Notes under the pieces: generated by a model
What the model saw: only the letters and a program-made list of their open reading frames with translations
What the model was told of the DNA's origin: nothing
The model's database searches: none
Part shown: in pieces, positions 1 through 8,865 of the stretch
Layout: the number at the start of each line of letters is the position of its first letter
Position numbering within the stretch: position 1 is the stretch's first letter
Source: Mycobacterium sp. D16Q13
Lineage (GTDB): Bacteria > Actinomycetota > Actinomycetes > Mycobacteriales > Mycobacteriaceae
Direction: 5' to 3'
Assembly: GCF_002013375.1 (NCBI RefSeq)
Contig: NZ_MAEW01000007.1
Span: 1 to 64,000 of the forward strand
Length of the DNA stretch: 64,000 nt
Translations under genes and position numbers: made by a program

Positions 1-46
1 GGTGATCGATGCCCCGAAAGCTGCCGCCGTGTTCGGCACCACCACG

Positions 47-3000
47 TCACCTGCGAAGTAGGCGTCGACCATCTCGTCTCTTCGGATCGTCCTTCATGTA
101 CGCCACCAAACCATCCAGCGTGACAATGTCGAACGGAGACTCGAATCTGGCCGATACGAGATCGGCATCGATAACAATCAGTGGGATCACCGTGGTTTCC
201 ACGTCCGCGAGACCCAACGAGTCGAGCACCGTCCGGTAGTTCTGGAGGACCCACTGGTATCGTCCGCGCAGTCTTTCAACTGCGCTGTGTTCACCCAGGT
301 GGATGTTCGATACCTCGTTTTGCAGCTCACGGGGCGTACGCGCGACGATCAAGGACTTCGCTTCGATCATGTACAGCGATTGTGTCGATCGGTCCAGTGC
401 GAGAACGTCGATATCACCGAGATCGATCCCGTCAACATCGTAGAGGTCGAGATCGCCGAACTTGTGCGCTCGGCGCAGGATAGGTGCACACACCTCGGCC
501 AGTGTCAACTCAATTCGGCGTTCGAAGGATTCGCCTTTTTCTTCGCGTGAGCGGCTCAGTGCTTCCTTCATCTCCTTCGTTCTTGCCTGCAATCGACCAG
601 ATAGATACTGACCGTGTAGCTCGAATGAGGTGCGGATTGTGTTGCGATGACCGAAGATCACGGTCTCAGTTTCGTCTATGTTCCAGGAAATCAGAGGCTT
701 CCTCAGATACGAGCGCGATCGATTGAATCGCCAAGGCAGTACTTCCGTCCGCAGACCCCAGAAGTCGTCAACTTGGCGGAGGCACAACTGATTCAGCATA
801 GAGTCGACAAAGTCGAGTTCCCAGTTGAACTTCTCGACCATGCGGTCCCGGATTCGAGGAACGGGCAGAATTCCTACGTCATCTTGGCTCTCTTCGTGCG
901 ACAGATTCACGAGCTCGCTTGTGAATAAAGAGAGTTGGGTAAAGGTAAAGCCGAACTCGCGGATGGCAAGCAGCTCAGCAGCAGCGAACGCATCCTTCTG
1001 ACCAGCGTCGCCTTCATCCCTCTGAGTGGCCGCAGTAATGGCTTCGTCGATGGTTGCGTGAGCAGTCGCACTCAACATGCTCTGCAGTCCTTGCGTGTAG
1101 CGGTCGGTTTCGCGCGAGATACCGAGCCGCCCGGACCGAAGGATCGACAATTCGGCCTGTGAGAGGCCCCCGTGCAATGCATCGGAAATGAACCCCTTGT
1201 TCACCATCTCTGATGCAAGCGCCAGGATCGAGTCGTAGCGTTCATCCGTGAAGTCGTTCGCACCTTGCGGACGAAGGGCGGACGTGTACTCGATCAGAAA
1301 TCGAGAGGACACCGATGCCGTATTCGTCGCCGTCATGTGCTTCGCGAGTCGTTCGGCCTCGTCGGGTCCGTGTCCGAAACAAGCCAGTCGGGAGGCATAT
1401 CGGGTGCGTTCGACGTACTCCTCGTGGATCAGTGCTTCGTTCTGCAGTATCAGGGATCGGAGCAAATCCATCCCGTTGAAGCCCGTGAGACAGGACTCGA
1501 GGCGACCCCCAAAGAACGGAACTACTTCCTTACTCAATACGGCTACGCGATCCGCCGCTGGAATTTCTCCGTAAGCTCGACCACGACTCTGACGCAAGTC
1601 GCGGCCGAGTTCATCGAGTAGCCGTGCCAGGACAGAGGGCTGCACTCGTCGGGCCGACGGTAGCTCGCCCGGCCACGCGATGAGGTCGACGTTGGATTGG
1701 ACGACATGCACCATCCGTCTTTCCCCTGGCGGTGCCAGCGCTTCGACGATGCTCTCGACCTCTCTGGTTAGCGCGTCTCCGGAAAGCCGATCGGCGAGAA
1801 GGACACGGGCGAGCACAGTCAACATCTCGCGATCCAGATGGTTGGGCGGAGCATCTTTTGGCGGACGCTCAGGCGCACGAAGGCCGAACACGAAGTCTTT
1901 GTTATCGACTGGATCGCTCTCGTACATCCACGGTTGGTCGGTATTCGCGGCCTCACCGATGTACTTAATCAGTATATGGATGTCGTGATCGTACGGTTCG
2001 AATACCGTTGGATCGTATTCGTTCAAGGCCTCTGTCCAGTAGCACACCGCTTCAGGGAAACTGTGGACCCGGTAAGCGTCATGCTCAGATTCGGCGATTA
2101 ACTCGGCCCAGATATCAACCTTATCCAGTTCGGCGGAGAAGATATGACGGGGCGGGGCCAGGACCTCGCGAACTGTGGTGGCCGGCCCGTGCTTTAGGTA
2201 CGAGTCGTAGATCCGGTTGGCGATGTGTACCTGCGCTCTGCCGATTCGTGTTGCAAAGCTCCGGCGAAGCTCCTCTGAATAGTCCGATTCGGCGACCAAC
2301 ATGTCTGGCGGCGGAGAGTTGTCGTCGATGTAGAACGATTCATCGCGGCCCTTGTATAGCCCATAAACAGCACTGATACCCGGATGCAGGACTCGTGTCG
2401 ACTCACCGAGTCGATCCCAAGCCTCTGCGAAATACCACAGCGTGAGTTGGTCGGTTCCCGGTGAGAAAAGGACTAGCTCAAACTCGTCAAAGGATCCGAT
2501 GAGGTGGCGTTCTTCATCCCCTGACATCAGCATGAGATCGCGCCCCATGGGCCAGATCACGTCCAGCATCAGTGTGCGTGCCCCAGCGGTCTGTTCATCA
2601 GGCTGACGTGTGAATGCGCTAATCGCCCCAGGAAAGACGTCGTTGCTGGTTTCGAGTTGTGGCACTCGTATGTTCACCACTAGTCGCTTGTCGGTGTCGA
2701 CCACACCTCGGAGTCGCACAGTCTGATTATCGGGCTCGTCCACATCGGGTCCTGGCGGATCGAAAAGCGGGCGGGTGAGTCGGCGGGTCAATGTCGTAGC
2801 AATTCCCTTAACCGCAGCTTGCAGCGAACCCGAGCAGCCATACTTTGATGCTTCGGCGATTATCTTGTGGCGGAGGGTTGTAGTGAGGTCTCGTGGAGCG
2901 GCAATAACAACCGCACCAGTGGATGCCAATACAAATGGTTTGCGAAGCAACAGGTTTGCGACTTCGTCCTTGCCCATCGGTTGTAGTTCATCTAGTGGTG

Positions 3001-3559
3001 TGAACAACTCATCCTGGACGTATGCGATTGCGCTACTTGGCATATCCGCGAATGTGGAAGTGAAGTTGAATTGCAGTGCATCGGACAAGCTGACCCAGTG
3101 CTTGTCGTCGGGGACTATCAGCTCCGCAGCCTCAGAGGGCGCCAACTGCTGCCGACGGTAGCCTAACCGCCTTGCCAGATAGTCGGCTGGCGCCAATAGC
3201 ACATGTGTAAGTACTCGTATATTCCGCAGGTATTCGACCGGAAAGTCGTAGTCATGCGCCCCGAAGACCGCCAGCAGCAGATGGCCAACATCGGTTCCGC
3301 TAGTGGGGTCATAGCCCTGCAGTGTTAGATAGCTTCTTGAGAAGAACGACACCTCTGTGGTGACAAATGATTCGAATCTACCGTCGTCCGCGAGAGCTTC
3401 ACCTGTTTCCTGCTCGAACCGTCGCACGAACTTGGCGAACGTTCCTGCATCAACCCTCACATCACCGTTCAGTGTCGCGGCGAAAGCGCTAAGTCTGGTA
3501 AGCGATTCGAGATGGTGGACGTTGCCCGGGACTAGCTGCAGGCCAACTATCCGCGCCAT
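47..3559 (-). CDS. Large protein of unknown function with C-terminal PD-(D/E)xK nuclease-like motif
   Basis: I do not recognise the family of this 1170-residue protein. The only motif I can read is near the C terminus: an Asp in a GDIDVLALD strand (about residue 1051) followed by a strand ending in IEAKS (Glu1066, Lys1068). This is the D...ExK core of restriction-endonuclease-fold enzymes, so a DNA- or RNA-cleaving domain is inferred. No signal peptide or membrane segment is apparent, so it is probably cytoplasmic. The start is taken at ATG 3559 (MARIVGL); the frame is open upstream to 3634, but that stretch is Arg-rich and unconvincing. The gene looks less GC-rich than its neighbours, stands alone beside a tRNA gene, and has no counterpart I can recall in the syntenic M. 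tuberculosis region. This suggests acquired DNA, possibly a phage-defence gene. The function is uncertain. Confidence 0.75.
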   Translation of the reverse strand: MARIVGLQLVPGNVHHLESLTRLSAFAATLNGDVRVDAGTFAKFVRRFEQETGEALADDGRFESFVTTEVSFFSRSYLTLQGYDPTSGTDVGHLLLAVFGAHDYDFPVEYLRNIRVLTHVLLAPADYLARRLGYRRQQLAPSEAAELIVPDDKHWVSLSDALQFNFTSTFADMPSSAIAYVQDELFTPLDELQPMGKDEVANLLLRKPFVLASTGAVVIAAPRDLTTTLRHKIIAEASKYGCSGSLQAAVKGIATTLTRRLTRPLFDPPGPDVDEPDNQTVRLRGVVDTDKRLVVNIRVPQLETSNDVFPGAISAFTRQPDEQTAGARTLMLDVIWPMGRDLMLMSGDEERHLIGSFDEFELVLFSPGTDQLTLWYFAEAWDRLGESTRVLHPGISAVYGLYKGRDESFYIDDNSPPPDMLVAESDYSEELRRSFATRIGRAQVHIANRIYDSYLKHGPATTVREVLAPPRHIFSAELDKVDIWAELIAESEHDAYRVHSFPEAVCYWTEALNEYDPTVFEPYDHDIHILIKYIGEAANTDQPWMYESDPVDNKDFVFGLRAPERPPKDAPPNHLDREMLTVLARVLLADRLSGDALTREVESIVEALAPPGERRMVHVVQSNVDLIAWPGELPSARRVQPSVLARLLDELGRDLRQSRGRAYGEIPAADRVAVLSKEVVPFFGGRLESCLTGFNGMDLLRSLILQNEALIHEEYVERTRYASRLACFGHGPDEAERLAKHMTATNTASVSSRFLIEYTSALRPQGANDFTDERYDSILALASEMVNKGFISDALHGGLSQAELSILRSGRLGISRETDRYTQGLQSMLSATAHATIDEAITAATQRDEGDAGQKDAFAAAELLAIREFGFTFTQLSLFTSELVNLSHEESQDDVGILPVPRIRDRMVEKFNWELDFVDSMLNQLCLRQVDDFWGLRTEVLPWRFNRSRSYLRKPLISWNIDETETVIFGHRNTIRTSFELHGQYLSGRLQARTKEMKEALSRSREEKGESFERRIELTLAEVCAPILRRAHKFGDLDLYDVDGIDLGDIDVLALDRSTQSLYMIEAKSLIVARTPRELQNEVSNIHLGEHSAVERLRGRYQWVLQNYRTVLDSLGLADVETTVIPLIVIDADLVSARFESPFDIVTLDGLVAYMKDDPKRRDGRRLLRR

Positions 3560-4045
3560 CAGTTCAATCCGGCCGCCTCGCTTCACAGCCCGCTCTCGTC
3601 GGCTTCGCGCTCCCTTACCCACCGGTGGCCACACCCCTCTCGTACAGCAGCAACTCGTCGCAGCTGTTGCCCAGGCTATGCGACAGAGGTGACATCTTTC
3701 GAACGTTTATTCGGATTACCCTGCGGAGGCAGCTCGGATGCTGGGCGAATGCCAGGAGGAGTGCGGGAAGTGTCGCGCAGTGGACTGGAGCTTGGTCTTT
3801 CCGCCGACCAGCAGTACCCGGGTCCGCGGAGTTTAGCGGCGCTGCGTACGACCCGCCATAAGCGGTGAACAAACAATGACTTCAAGAACTTGCTTACGAA
3901 AGCCACGAAAGTAGGGGCAGACCCTCCCTCATCTAGGGAGTGTCAAAGATCAACTGAACCAGGCGTAAAGCATCAGCCGAAACACCGTAAGGCCACACCC
4001 GACACAGAAAAGTCAAGCATCAGCCGAGTTAATACATCGTTTTTG
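3560..4045. other. Intergenic stretch between the nuclease-like gene and the tRNA
   Basis: About 480 bases with no gene I can support. Short open frames exist on both strands (for example 3676-3906 minus) but none has a convincing ribosome binding site or protein-like composition. The promoter of the large minus-strand gene should lie here; I could not pick a clear one. Confidence 0.5.
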
Positions 4046-4119
4046 TAGGGCGGGCGGGGCTCGAACCCGCGACCAATGGATTATGAGTCCACGGCTCTAA
4101 CCAACTGAGCTACCGCCCC
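4046..4119 (-). tRNA. tRNA with CAT anticodon (tRNA-Met, possibly Ile2)
   Basis: Read on the minus strand the 74-nt sequence folds as a complete cloverleaf. It has a 7-bp acceptor stem (one G-U pair at its end), a D arm GCTC/GAGC, an anticodon arm with loop CTCATAA (anticodon CAT), and a T arm GCGGG-TTCGAGC-CCCGC, then discriminator A. CCA is not encoded. The CAT anticodon means elongator Met or lysidine-modified Ile2; sequence alone does not separate them here. Its 3' end faces the atypical gene at 47-3559, the usual geometry for an integration site. Confidence 0.93.
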
Positions 4120-4169
4120 TAGCAGCCCTGAACTCTATCCGATCGGCTGCCGCATCCCTGGAAGCCCGG

Positions 4170-5720
4170 TCACCTGTGGTCGTAGTCCAGGTTGCACGAC
4201 GCTGCCTTCACTTCGGCGTCCCGAAGCCTCGCCCGGCTTATGTTGTACTCGTACCAGGGCGCCGTCTCTCGCAAGTGATACGCAACCTTGCCCTGCACAC
4301 AGTCCCGTACGTCCTCGGGCAGCGACTTCGTCGCTGCGAACGCGTCCGAAGACAGTGTCCCCATGTACCACTGATCGATCTTGCCGGTCTGCTGGAAGAA
4401 CTCGACGTTGCGCTGCGCGATATAGCTCTCCGGGTTGAAGATCGCCAAACCCAGCATCCCAAACGAACCGACCGCCACCACCGCAGTGGGCAGCCACCGC
4501 GCACTCATCCGAATGCCCGCCACCAGGATGAGCACCAACACCACAGCCATGCCCAGCTCGATCCAGCGCACCAGCAGCCGCTCCACACTGAACCCGTAGG
4601 CCTTCTCGTACAACGACATCCGGCGAATGGCCGAAGCCACGATCACCAACGTGGTCACGCACAGCCCGCCGATCAGCACCCGCAGGAACAACCGGTCGCG
4701 GGCATCATCACGCCCCGCCACCCGGATTGCCACAGCGATCACCCCCATCACCAGGATGGTGACGAACAGCAGCTGCCAGAAGCCCTGCCGCGCATACTCT
4801 GCGTAGGTCAACCCCTCAGTGACCTGCACATGCTCATCTCCCCCGAACAGCACCGAGATCTGCACGCCCACAAACGCGATGAACAGCAGATTCAGCGCAG
4901 CCAGCGGCAAGCTCCACTCCCAGCGCGGCAGCTTCTTGGGCTCCGTCGGTGCCAACCGGTCAAAGCTCGGCGGCGTGGACAGCACGTAGATGGCACCCAA
5001 TGCGAAGCCGCCGACCAGCGCGCCGACGATAGCGCGGCCGATCACATCGCCGAAGGACACGAACGGCAGGACCCCATTGATCAACGCCTTGAACCGCGCA
5101 TCGGCATCGGCCAGCAGCGCCCCGAACGCCGCCACCAGGCCGATAGTCACCAGCACGACGATGGCCGCACGGTCCGGGTTGATCTTGCGGCCACGCGACA
5201 TCGTGCGGGTGCCGCGCCGCATCCAGCCCGCCACCCGGAATGGCGTCCTCAGCATGACGAACTGCCCGTACACCAACCCGGTCCACGTCCGGGCCGGAGC
5301 CAGGGCATAGACGAACAGCGCCCCCGAGGTCAGAACACACAGCGCAACAAGCCATTCCGCATCCCGCACAGTCGGCACCACCGCCAGGCACAGCGCGAGC
5401 ACCAGCGCACCGATACGGGTGGGAGTCCACTGCACTTTCTGCGTCGCGAAGGCGGCAAGGGCCACCGCGAACGCCGTCAACGTCCAACCTAAGCCCGGGA
5501 GCGAGGACCGCCAGCACAGCGCCGCCACCAGCCCGGCCCCTACCCCGCCGAGCAGCGCCCCCTGGGTCATCTTCGAGCGGATGTCGCGCGGCCAGGCCGT
5601 CAGGAACCGTGTGGGCGGCCCGAAGATCGGCACCGGCGGGCGCGGAACGGGCGGCACTGAAGCCTCGGCCGGCGCCCCCGGAATCGGATACGGCGGCGGC
5701 ATTACCGAACCTGTGGTCAT
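4170..5720 (-). CDS. Polytopic membrane protein, DUF4153/DUF4173-like
   Basis: A 516-residue integral membrane protein. A proline-rich cytoplasmic N terminus (about residues 1-45) is followed by roughly ten to twelve hydrophobic segments and a soluble C-terminal tail of about 100 residues. The organisation and the Arg-rich loop between segments resemble DUF4153/DUF4173 proteins, whose biochemical role is not established. Its ATG overlaps the stop of the sensor kinase by four bases (ATGA), so it is very probably translated with the two-component system. It may be a target of that system or a co-sensor. The opposite strand carries a long open frame across this gene that is rich in His, Gln and Arg and is a shadow. 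Confidence 0.8.
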   Translation of the reverse strand: MTTGSVMPPPYPIPGAPAEASVPPVPRPPVPIFGPPTRFLTAWPRDIRSKMTQGALLGGVGAGLVAALCWRSSLPGLGWTLTAFAVALAAFATQKVQWTPTRIGALVLALCLAVVPTVRDAEWLVALCVLTSGALFVYALAPARTWTGLVYGQFVMLRTPFRVAGWMRRGTRTMSRGRKINPDRAAIVVLVTIGLVAAFGALLADADARFKALINGVLPFVSFGDVIGRAIVGALVGGFALGAIYVLSTPPSFDRLAPTEPKKLPRWEWSLPLAALNLLFIAFVGVQISVLFGGDEHVQVTEGLTYAEYARQGFWQLLFVTILVMGVIAVAIRVAGRDDARDRLFLRVLIGGLCVTTLVIVASAIRRMSLYEKAYGFSVERLLVRWIELGMAVVLVLILVAGIRMSARWLPTAVVAVGSFGMLGLAIFNPESYIAQRNVEFFQQTGKIDQWYMGTLSSDAFAATKSLPEDVRDCVQGKVAYHLRETAPWYEYNISRARLRDAEVKAASCNLDYDHR

Positions 5721-6733
5721 GAGTTCCCCTCCTCGGATTCAAACTGCGGCAATGTGACTCGCACCCGACAGCCGGGCGCGTCCACGATTTCGATACGGCC
5801 GCCATGCAGATCGACGGCCCATTGCGCGATGGCCAGCCCTAAACCTGTGCCACCATCACGTGATCCCCCGTGGGTGAATCGTTCGAACACTCGTGATCTT
5901 TCGTGCGGTGCGATACCGGGCCCGGTGTCGGCGACCTCCAGCAGCAGCGCCTCGTTCTCGGTGCGCGCGAACACCGACACCTGTCCCCCGGGCGGGCTGT
6001 GCCGGGATGCGTTGTCCAGCAGGTTGGCCACCACCTGATGCAGCCGGGCGGTGTCGGCGACCGCTTGCAAGTCGAACGGCTCGACCGTCACGTGATAACG
6101 CACCTGACGTCCGGTGGTCTTGGCTTCGGCCACCGCGCCGTCGACGAACTCACGCACCGCGAACGGTTCGCTTTGCACCGGAACCGATCCGTTCTCGAGT
6201 TTGGACAGGTCAAGTAGGTCGTCCACGAGCCGGCCCAGCCGTTCGGTCTGCGCCAGTGCGGTTTTCAGTGTCGCCGGATCCGGCTCGGCCACCCCGTCGA
6301 CAATGTTCTCCAACACCGCCTGCAGCGCCGTGATCGGTGTGCGCAGCTCGTGCGAGACATTGCCCACCAACTCGCGCCGGTACTTCTCGGCGGACTGCAG
6401 CTCGGCGGCCATATGATTGAAAGCTGTTGCCAGCTGGCCCACTTCATCGCGGGAGGTCGAACGAATCCGGCGCGAGTAGTCGCCCTGCGCCATCGAGCGT
6501 GCCGCCGCCGTCATATCCCGCAGTGGTGAAGTCATGCCGTGCGCCAGGAACCACGTCACCCCGAAGGACACGAACAATGCCAGCGTGAGCGCGTACCGCA
6601 GCTTCCATTCGGCGGTGATCCACAGCAGGCAGGTGGCGATCAGCAGCGCCACCCCCACCAGCACCGCGGTCTTGAACTTGAAGGAGCGCAACGGATCCAG
6701 CGGTCGCGGCAGCAGTTCCAGCAGTGGGCTCAT
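5717..6733 (-). CDS. Sensor histidine kinase with HAMP, HisKA and HATPase domains
   Basis: A 338-residue membrane kinase of a two-component system. Two hydrophobic segments (about residues 21-40 and 47-64) lie very close together, leaving almost no external domain, so the signal is probably sensed in the membrane. A HAMP linker follows (about 65-117). The HisKA motif VSHELRTP carries phospho-acceptor His128. The C-terminal ATPase has N-box (NLLDNASRH), G1 (DTGPGIA) and G2 (GGTGLGLAI) motifs. The start is ATG 6733, overlapping the regulator's stop as ATGA; an in-frame extension upstream to 6865 lies inside the regulator and is a shadow. It is coupled to the response regulator before it and the membrane protein after it. 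The stimulus is unknown. Confidence 0.93.
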   Translation of the reverse strand: MSPLLELLPRPLDPLRSFKFKTAVLVGVALLIATCLLWITAEWKLRYALTLALFVSFGVTWFLAHGMTSPLRDMTAAARSMAQGDYSRRIRSTSRDEVGQLATAFNHMAAELQSAEKYRRELVGNVSHELRTPITALQAVLENIVDGVAEPDPATLKTALAQTERLGRLVDDLLDLSKLENGSVPVQSEPFAVREFVDGAVAEAKTTGRQVRYHVTVEPFDLQAVADTARLHQVVANLLDNASRHSPPGGQVSVFARTENEALLLEVADTGPGIAPHERSRVFERFTHGGSRDGGTGLGLAIAQWAVDLHGGRIEIVDAPGCRVRVTLPQFESEEGNS

Positions 6734-7413
6734 CGTGGTACCTCCAACGCGTATCCGATGCCGTGCACGGTGCGGATCAGCTCTTGGCCGAGCTTGCGGC
6801 GCAACGCCTTGATGTGACTGTCGACGGTGCGCTGGCCCGACGGCAGCCCCTCGCTCCAGCCCCACACCTGGTCGAGCAGGCGCTCCCGGCTGATCGCCAC
6901 CCGCGGGTTATCGGCCAGATAGGCCAGCAGATCGAACTCGGTACGGGTCAGGTGCACCTCGTCGTCACGGTGATAGACGCGGCGCTCGGAGATGTCAATG
7001 CGCACCTGCCCGATGCGCACATCGGTGCTCGGCGCCGCCACTCGATCGGTGCGGCGCAGCAGCGCCGCGACCCGGGCCACCAGCACCCGCATGCTGAACG
7101 GCTTGGGCAGGTAGTCGTCGGCACCCACCCCCAGGCCCACCAGCATGTCAGTCTCGGTGCCACGCGCGGTGAGCATCAGCACCGGGATCGGGGCGAGCGC
7201 CTGCACCTGGCGGCAGACCTCCAGGCCGTCGAGGCCGGGCAGCATGACGTCCAGCACCATCAGGTCCGGCGGGTTTTCGCGGCAATGCCGCACCGCGTCG
7301 AGGCCGTTGTCCTCGGTGTCTACGGCATACCCCTCGGCGCGCAGCCGCGCGGAGATGGACGCACAGATCGTTGGCTCGTCATCGACAACCAAGATTCTTC
7401 GCTGGCCTTGCAC
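6730..7413 (-). CDS. OmpR/PhoB-family response regulator
   Basis: A 227-residue DNA-binding response regulator. The receiver domain (about residues 6-118) has the acidic pair Asp11/Asp12, phospho-acceptor Asp55 in VLDVMLPG, and Lys104 in LPKPF. The C-terminal winged helix (about 130-225) shows the family pattern LTRTEFDLLAYL and RTVDSHIKALRRKLG. The start is GTG 7413; an ATG two bases further upstream is out of frame. It is followed by its kinase with an ATGA overlap. About 75 bases separate it from tldE on the same strand, so it may have its own promoter or read through from tldD-tldE. The target genes are unknown; the adjacent membrane protein is one candidate. Confidence 0.93.
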   Translation of the reverse strand: MQGQRRILVVDDEPTICASISARLRAEGYAVDTEDNGLDAVRHCRENPPDLMVLDVMLPGLDGLEVCRQVQALAPIPVLMLTARGTETDMLVGLGVGADDYLPKPFSMRVLVARVAALLRRTDRVAAPSTDVRIGQVRIDISERRVYHRDDEVHLTRTEFDLLAYLADNPRVAISRERLLDQVWGWSEGLPSGQRTVDSHIKALRRKLGQELIRTVHGIGYALEVPR

Positions 7414-7488
7414 ATGAACAGCCTATTTGACGGTTGTGGTGATCGCTGGAGCCTTTTGTGAAGGTTCTGTGGAGGTGCCGGGAGCGAC

Positions 7489-8865
7489 CTACTGCGCGGC
7501 GCTGACCGAGGACATGTGGAAGTCCGGGATCCGCAGCGCCGGCATGGCTTGGCGCGTCGCGTAATCGCTCCACTCGCGCGGCAGCGTGTACTCGGTGGCG
7601 CCCACCTGCGATACCCGCCGCAGCAGATCGATCGGGCTCTCGTTGAACCGGAAGTTGTTGACGGCGCCGGTGATCTGGCCGTCGCGCACCAGGTACACGC
7701 CGTCACGGGTCAGCCCGGTCAGCAGCAACGTCGTCGGGTCCACGTCGCGGATGTACCACAGCGTGGTCAGCAGCAGACCGTTCTCGGTGGCGGCGATCAT
7801 CTCCTCCAGCGTCGCCCCGCCTTCGCCGGTCATGATGAGGTTGTCGGCGCCCACCGTGGGGGCGGCACCGAATTCGGCCGCGTCGGCACGTGAGTAGCTC
7901 AGCGCGTTGATCACACCGTCGCGCACCCAGTCGACCCGCTCGATGCCCACGCCGTTGTCGAAGACCGACAGCGATTCCCGCGAAATGGGGGTCGCCACAA
8001 ACGGGCTGCTCTCCAGCCCCGGGTACGACGGGTCCGAGTACACCGTGACCGGCAGCTCGGTAAGGCGCTCCCCAATGCGGGTGCCGCCGGGCCCGGCGAA
8101 GGCGTTGCGGCCCTCATGCGCACCGCGCCCGCCCATCGTCCACACCAGGTACTGCATGAGGTCGCCGGTGGCCGACGGCGGCAGCAGCGTCTCGTAGCGA
8201 CCGGCCTTGAGCTCGATCTGATTCTGTGCCGCCGTGAGGCGTTCACTGAGTTGGCGCAGCAGCGATTCGGTGGGCACATCCACGAATTCGGGGGTGCACA
8301 CCCCGGCCCAGGCACTGCCCACACCGCGTTTGGCGTTGATCTCCACCTGGCCCGTCGGCTGGGTGAACCTGCGGCGCAGCCCGGTCGACGAGGCCAGGAA
8401 CGTGGTCTGGCGTTCGTGGCGCGCGTAGCCGTACAGGGTGTCGGGGCCGTCAAAACCCGTCGACAGATCGGCGGCCAGCGACCCGAACACGTCGGCACCG
8501 GTCGGTGAGATCTGCGCATCCCAACTCTCCCCCGCCCCGTCACCGGGGCCCAGCAGCGGCATGGCATCCCGCGACGGTGGCGCCGACGCGGCCTCGGCCT
8601 GACTGGCCGCCACCAGATCGGCGAGCGCGGCCGGATCGGCGTCCTCGGTGAGCACCGAGCCGACCCGGGTCTGATCTCCTTGCCGCAGAATCGATACCAC
8701 CGCGATGCCGCGCTTGACCGACTCGCCGTTGGTGGTCATGGAACTGCCCGCCCAGCGCAGCGATGCCTCGCTACTGTCCTGGATCAAGACGATGGTGTCA
8801 TCGGCGCCGCCGCGCCGCGCGGCCTCGGCCAGGACATCCTCGGCGACCTGCTGTGCGGGGATCAC
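7489..8865 (-). CDS. tldE: TldE/PmbA family protein
   Basis: A 458-residue member of the TldD/PmbA (U62) family, matching the size of M. tuberculosis Rv2314c. TldE lacks the metal-binding HExxxH motif and is the non-catalytic partner that forms a heterodimer with the TldD protease. In other bacteria the pair trims unstructured peptides, including modified peptides. The family's glycine-rich C-terminal half is visible (VDPTTLLLTGLTRDGVYLVRDGQITGAVNNFRFNESP). Its start overlaps the stop of tldD by four bases, so the partners are co-translated. The substrate is not evident from the context. Confidence 0.9.
   Translation of the reverse strand: MIPAQQVAEDVLAEAARRGGADDTIVLIQDSSEASLRWAGSSMTTNGESVKRGIAVVSILRQGDQTRVGSVLTEDADPAALADLVAASQAEAASAPPSRDAMPLLGPGDGAGESWDAQISPTGADVFGSLAADLSTGFDGPDTLYGYARHERQTTFLASSTGLRRRFTQPTGQVEINAKRGVGSAWAGVCTPEFVDVPTESLLRQLSERLTAAQNQIELKAGRYETLLPPSATGDLMQYLVWTMGGRGAHEGRNAFAGPGGTRIGERLTELPVTVYSDPSYPGLESSPFVATPISRESLSVFDNGVGIERVDWVRDGVINALSYSRADAAEFGAAPTVGADNLIMTGEGGATLEEMIAATENGLLLTTLWYIRDVDPTTLLLTGLTRDGVYLVRDGQITGAVNNFRFNESPIDLLRRVSQVGATEYTLPREWSDYATRQAMPALRIPDFHMSSVSAAQ

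Noticed and set aside
4176..5492. A 438-codon plus-strand frame rich in His, Gln and Arg.
   Set aside because: It lies wholly opposite the membrane protein gene and has shadow composition; no start signal.
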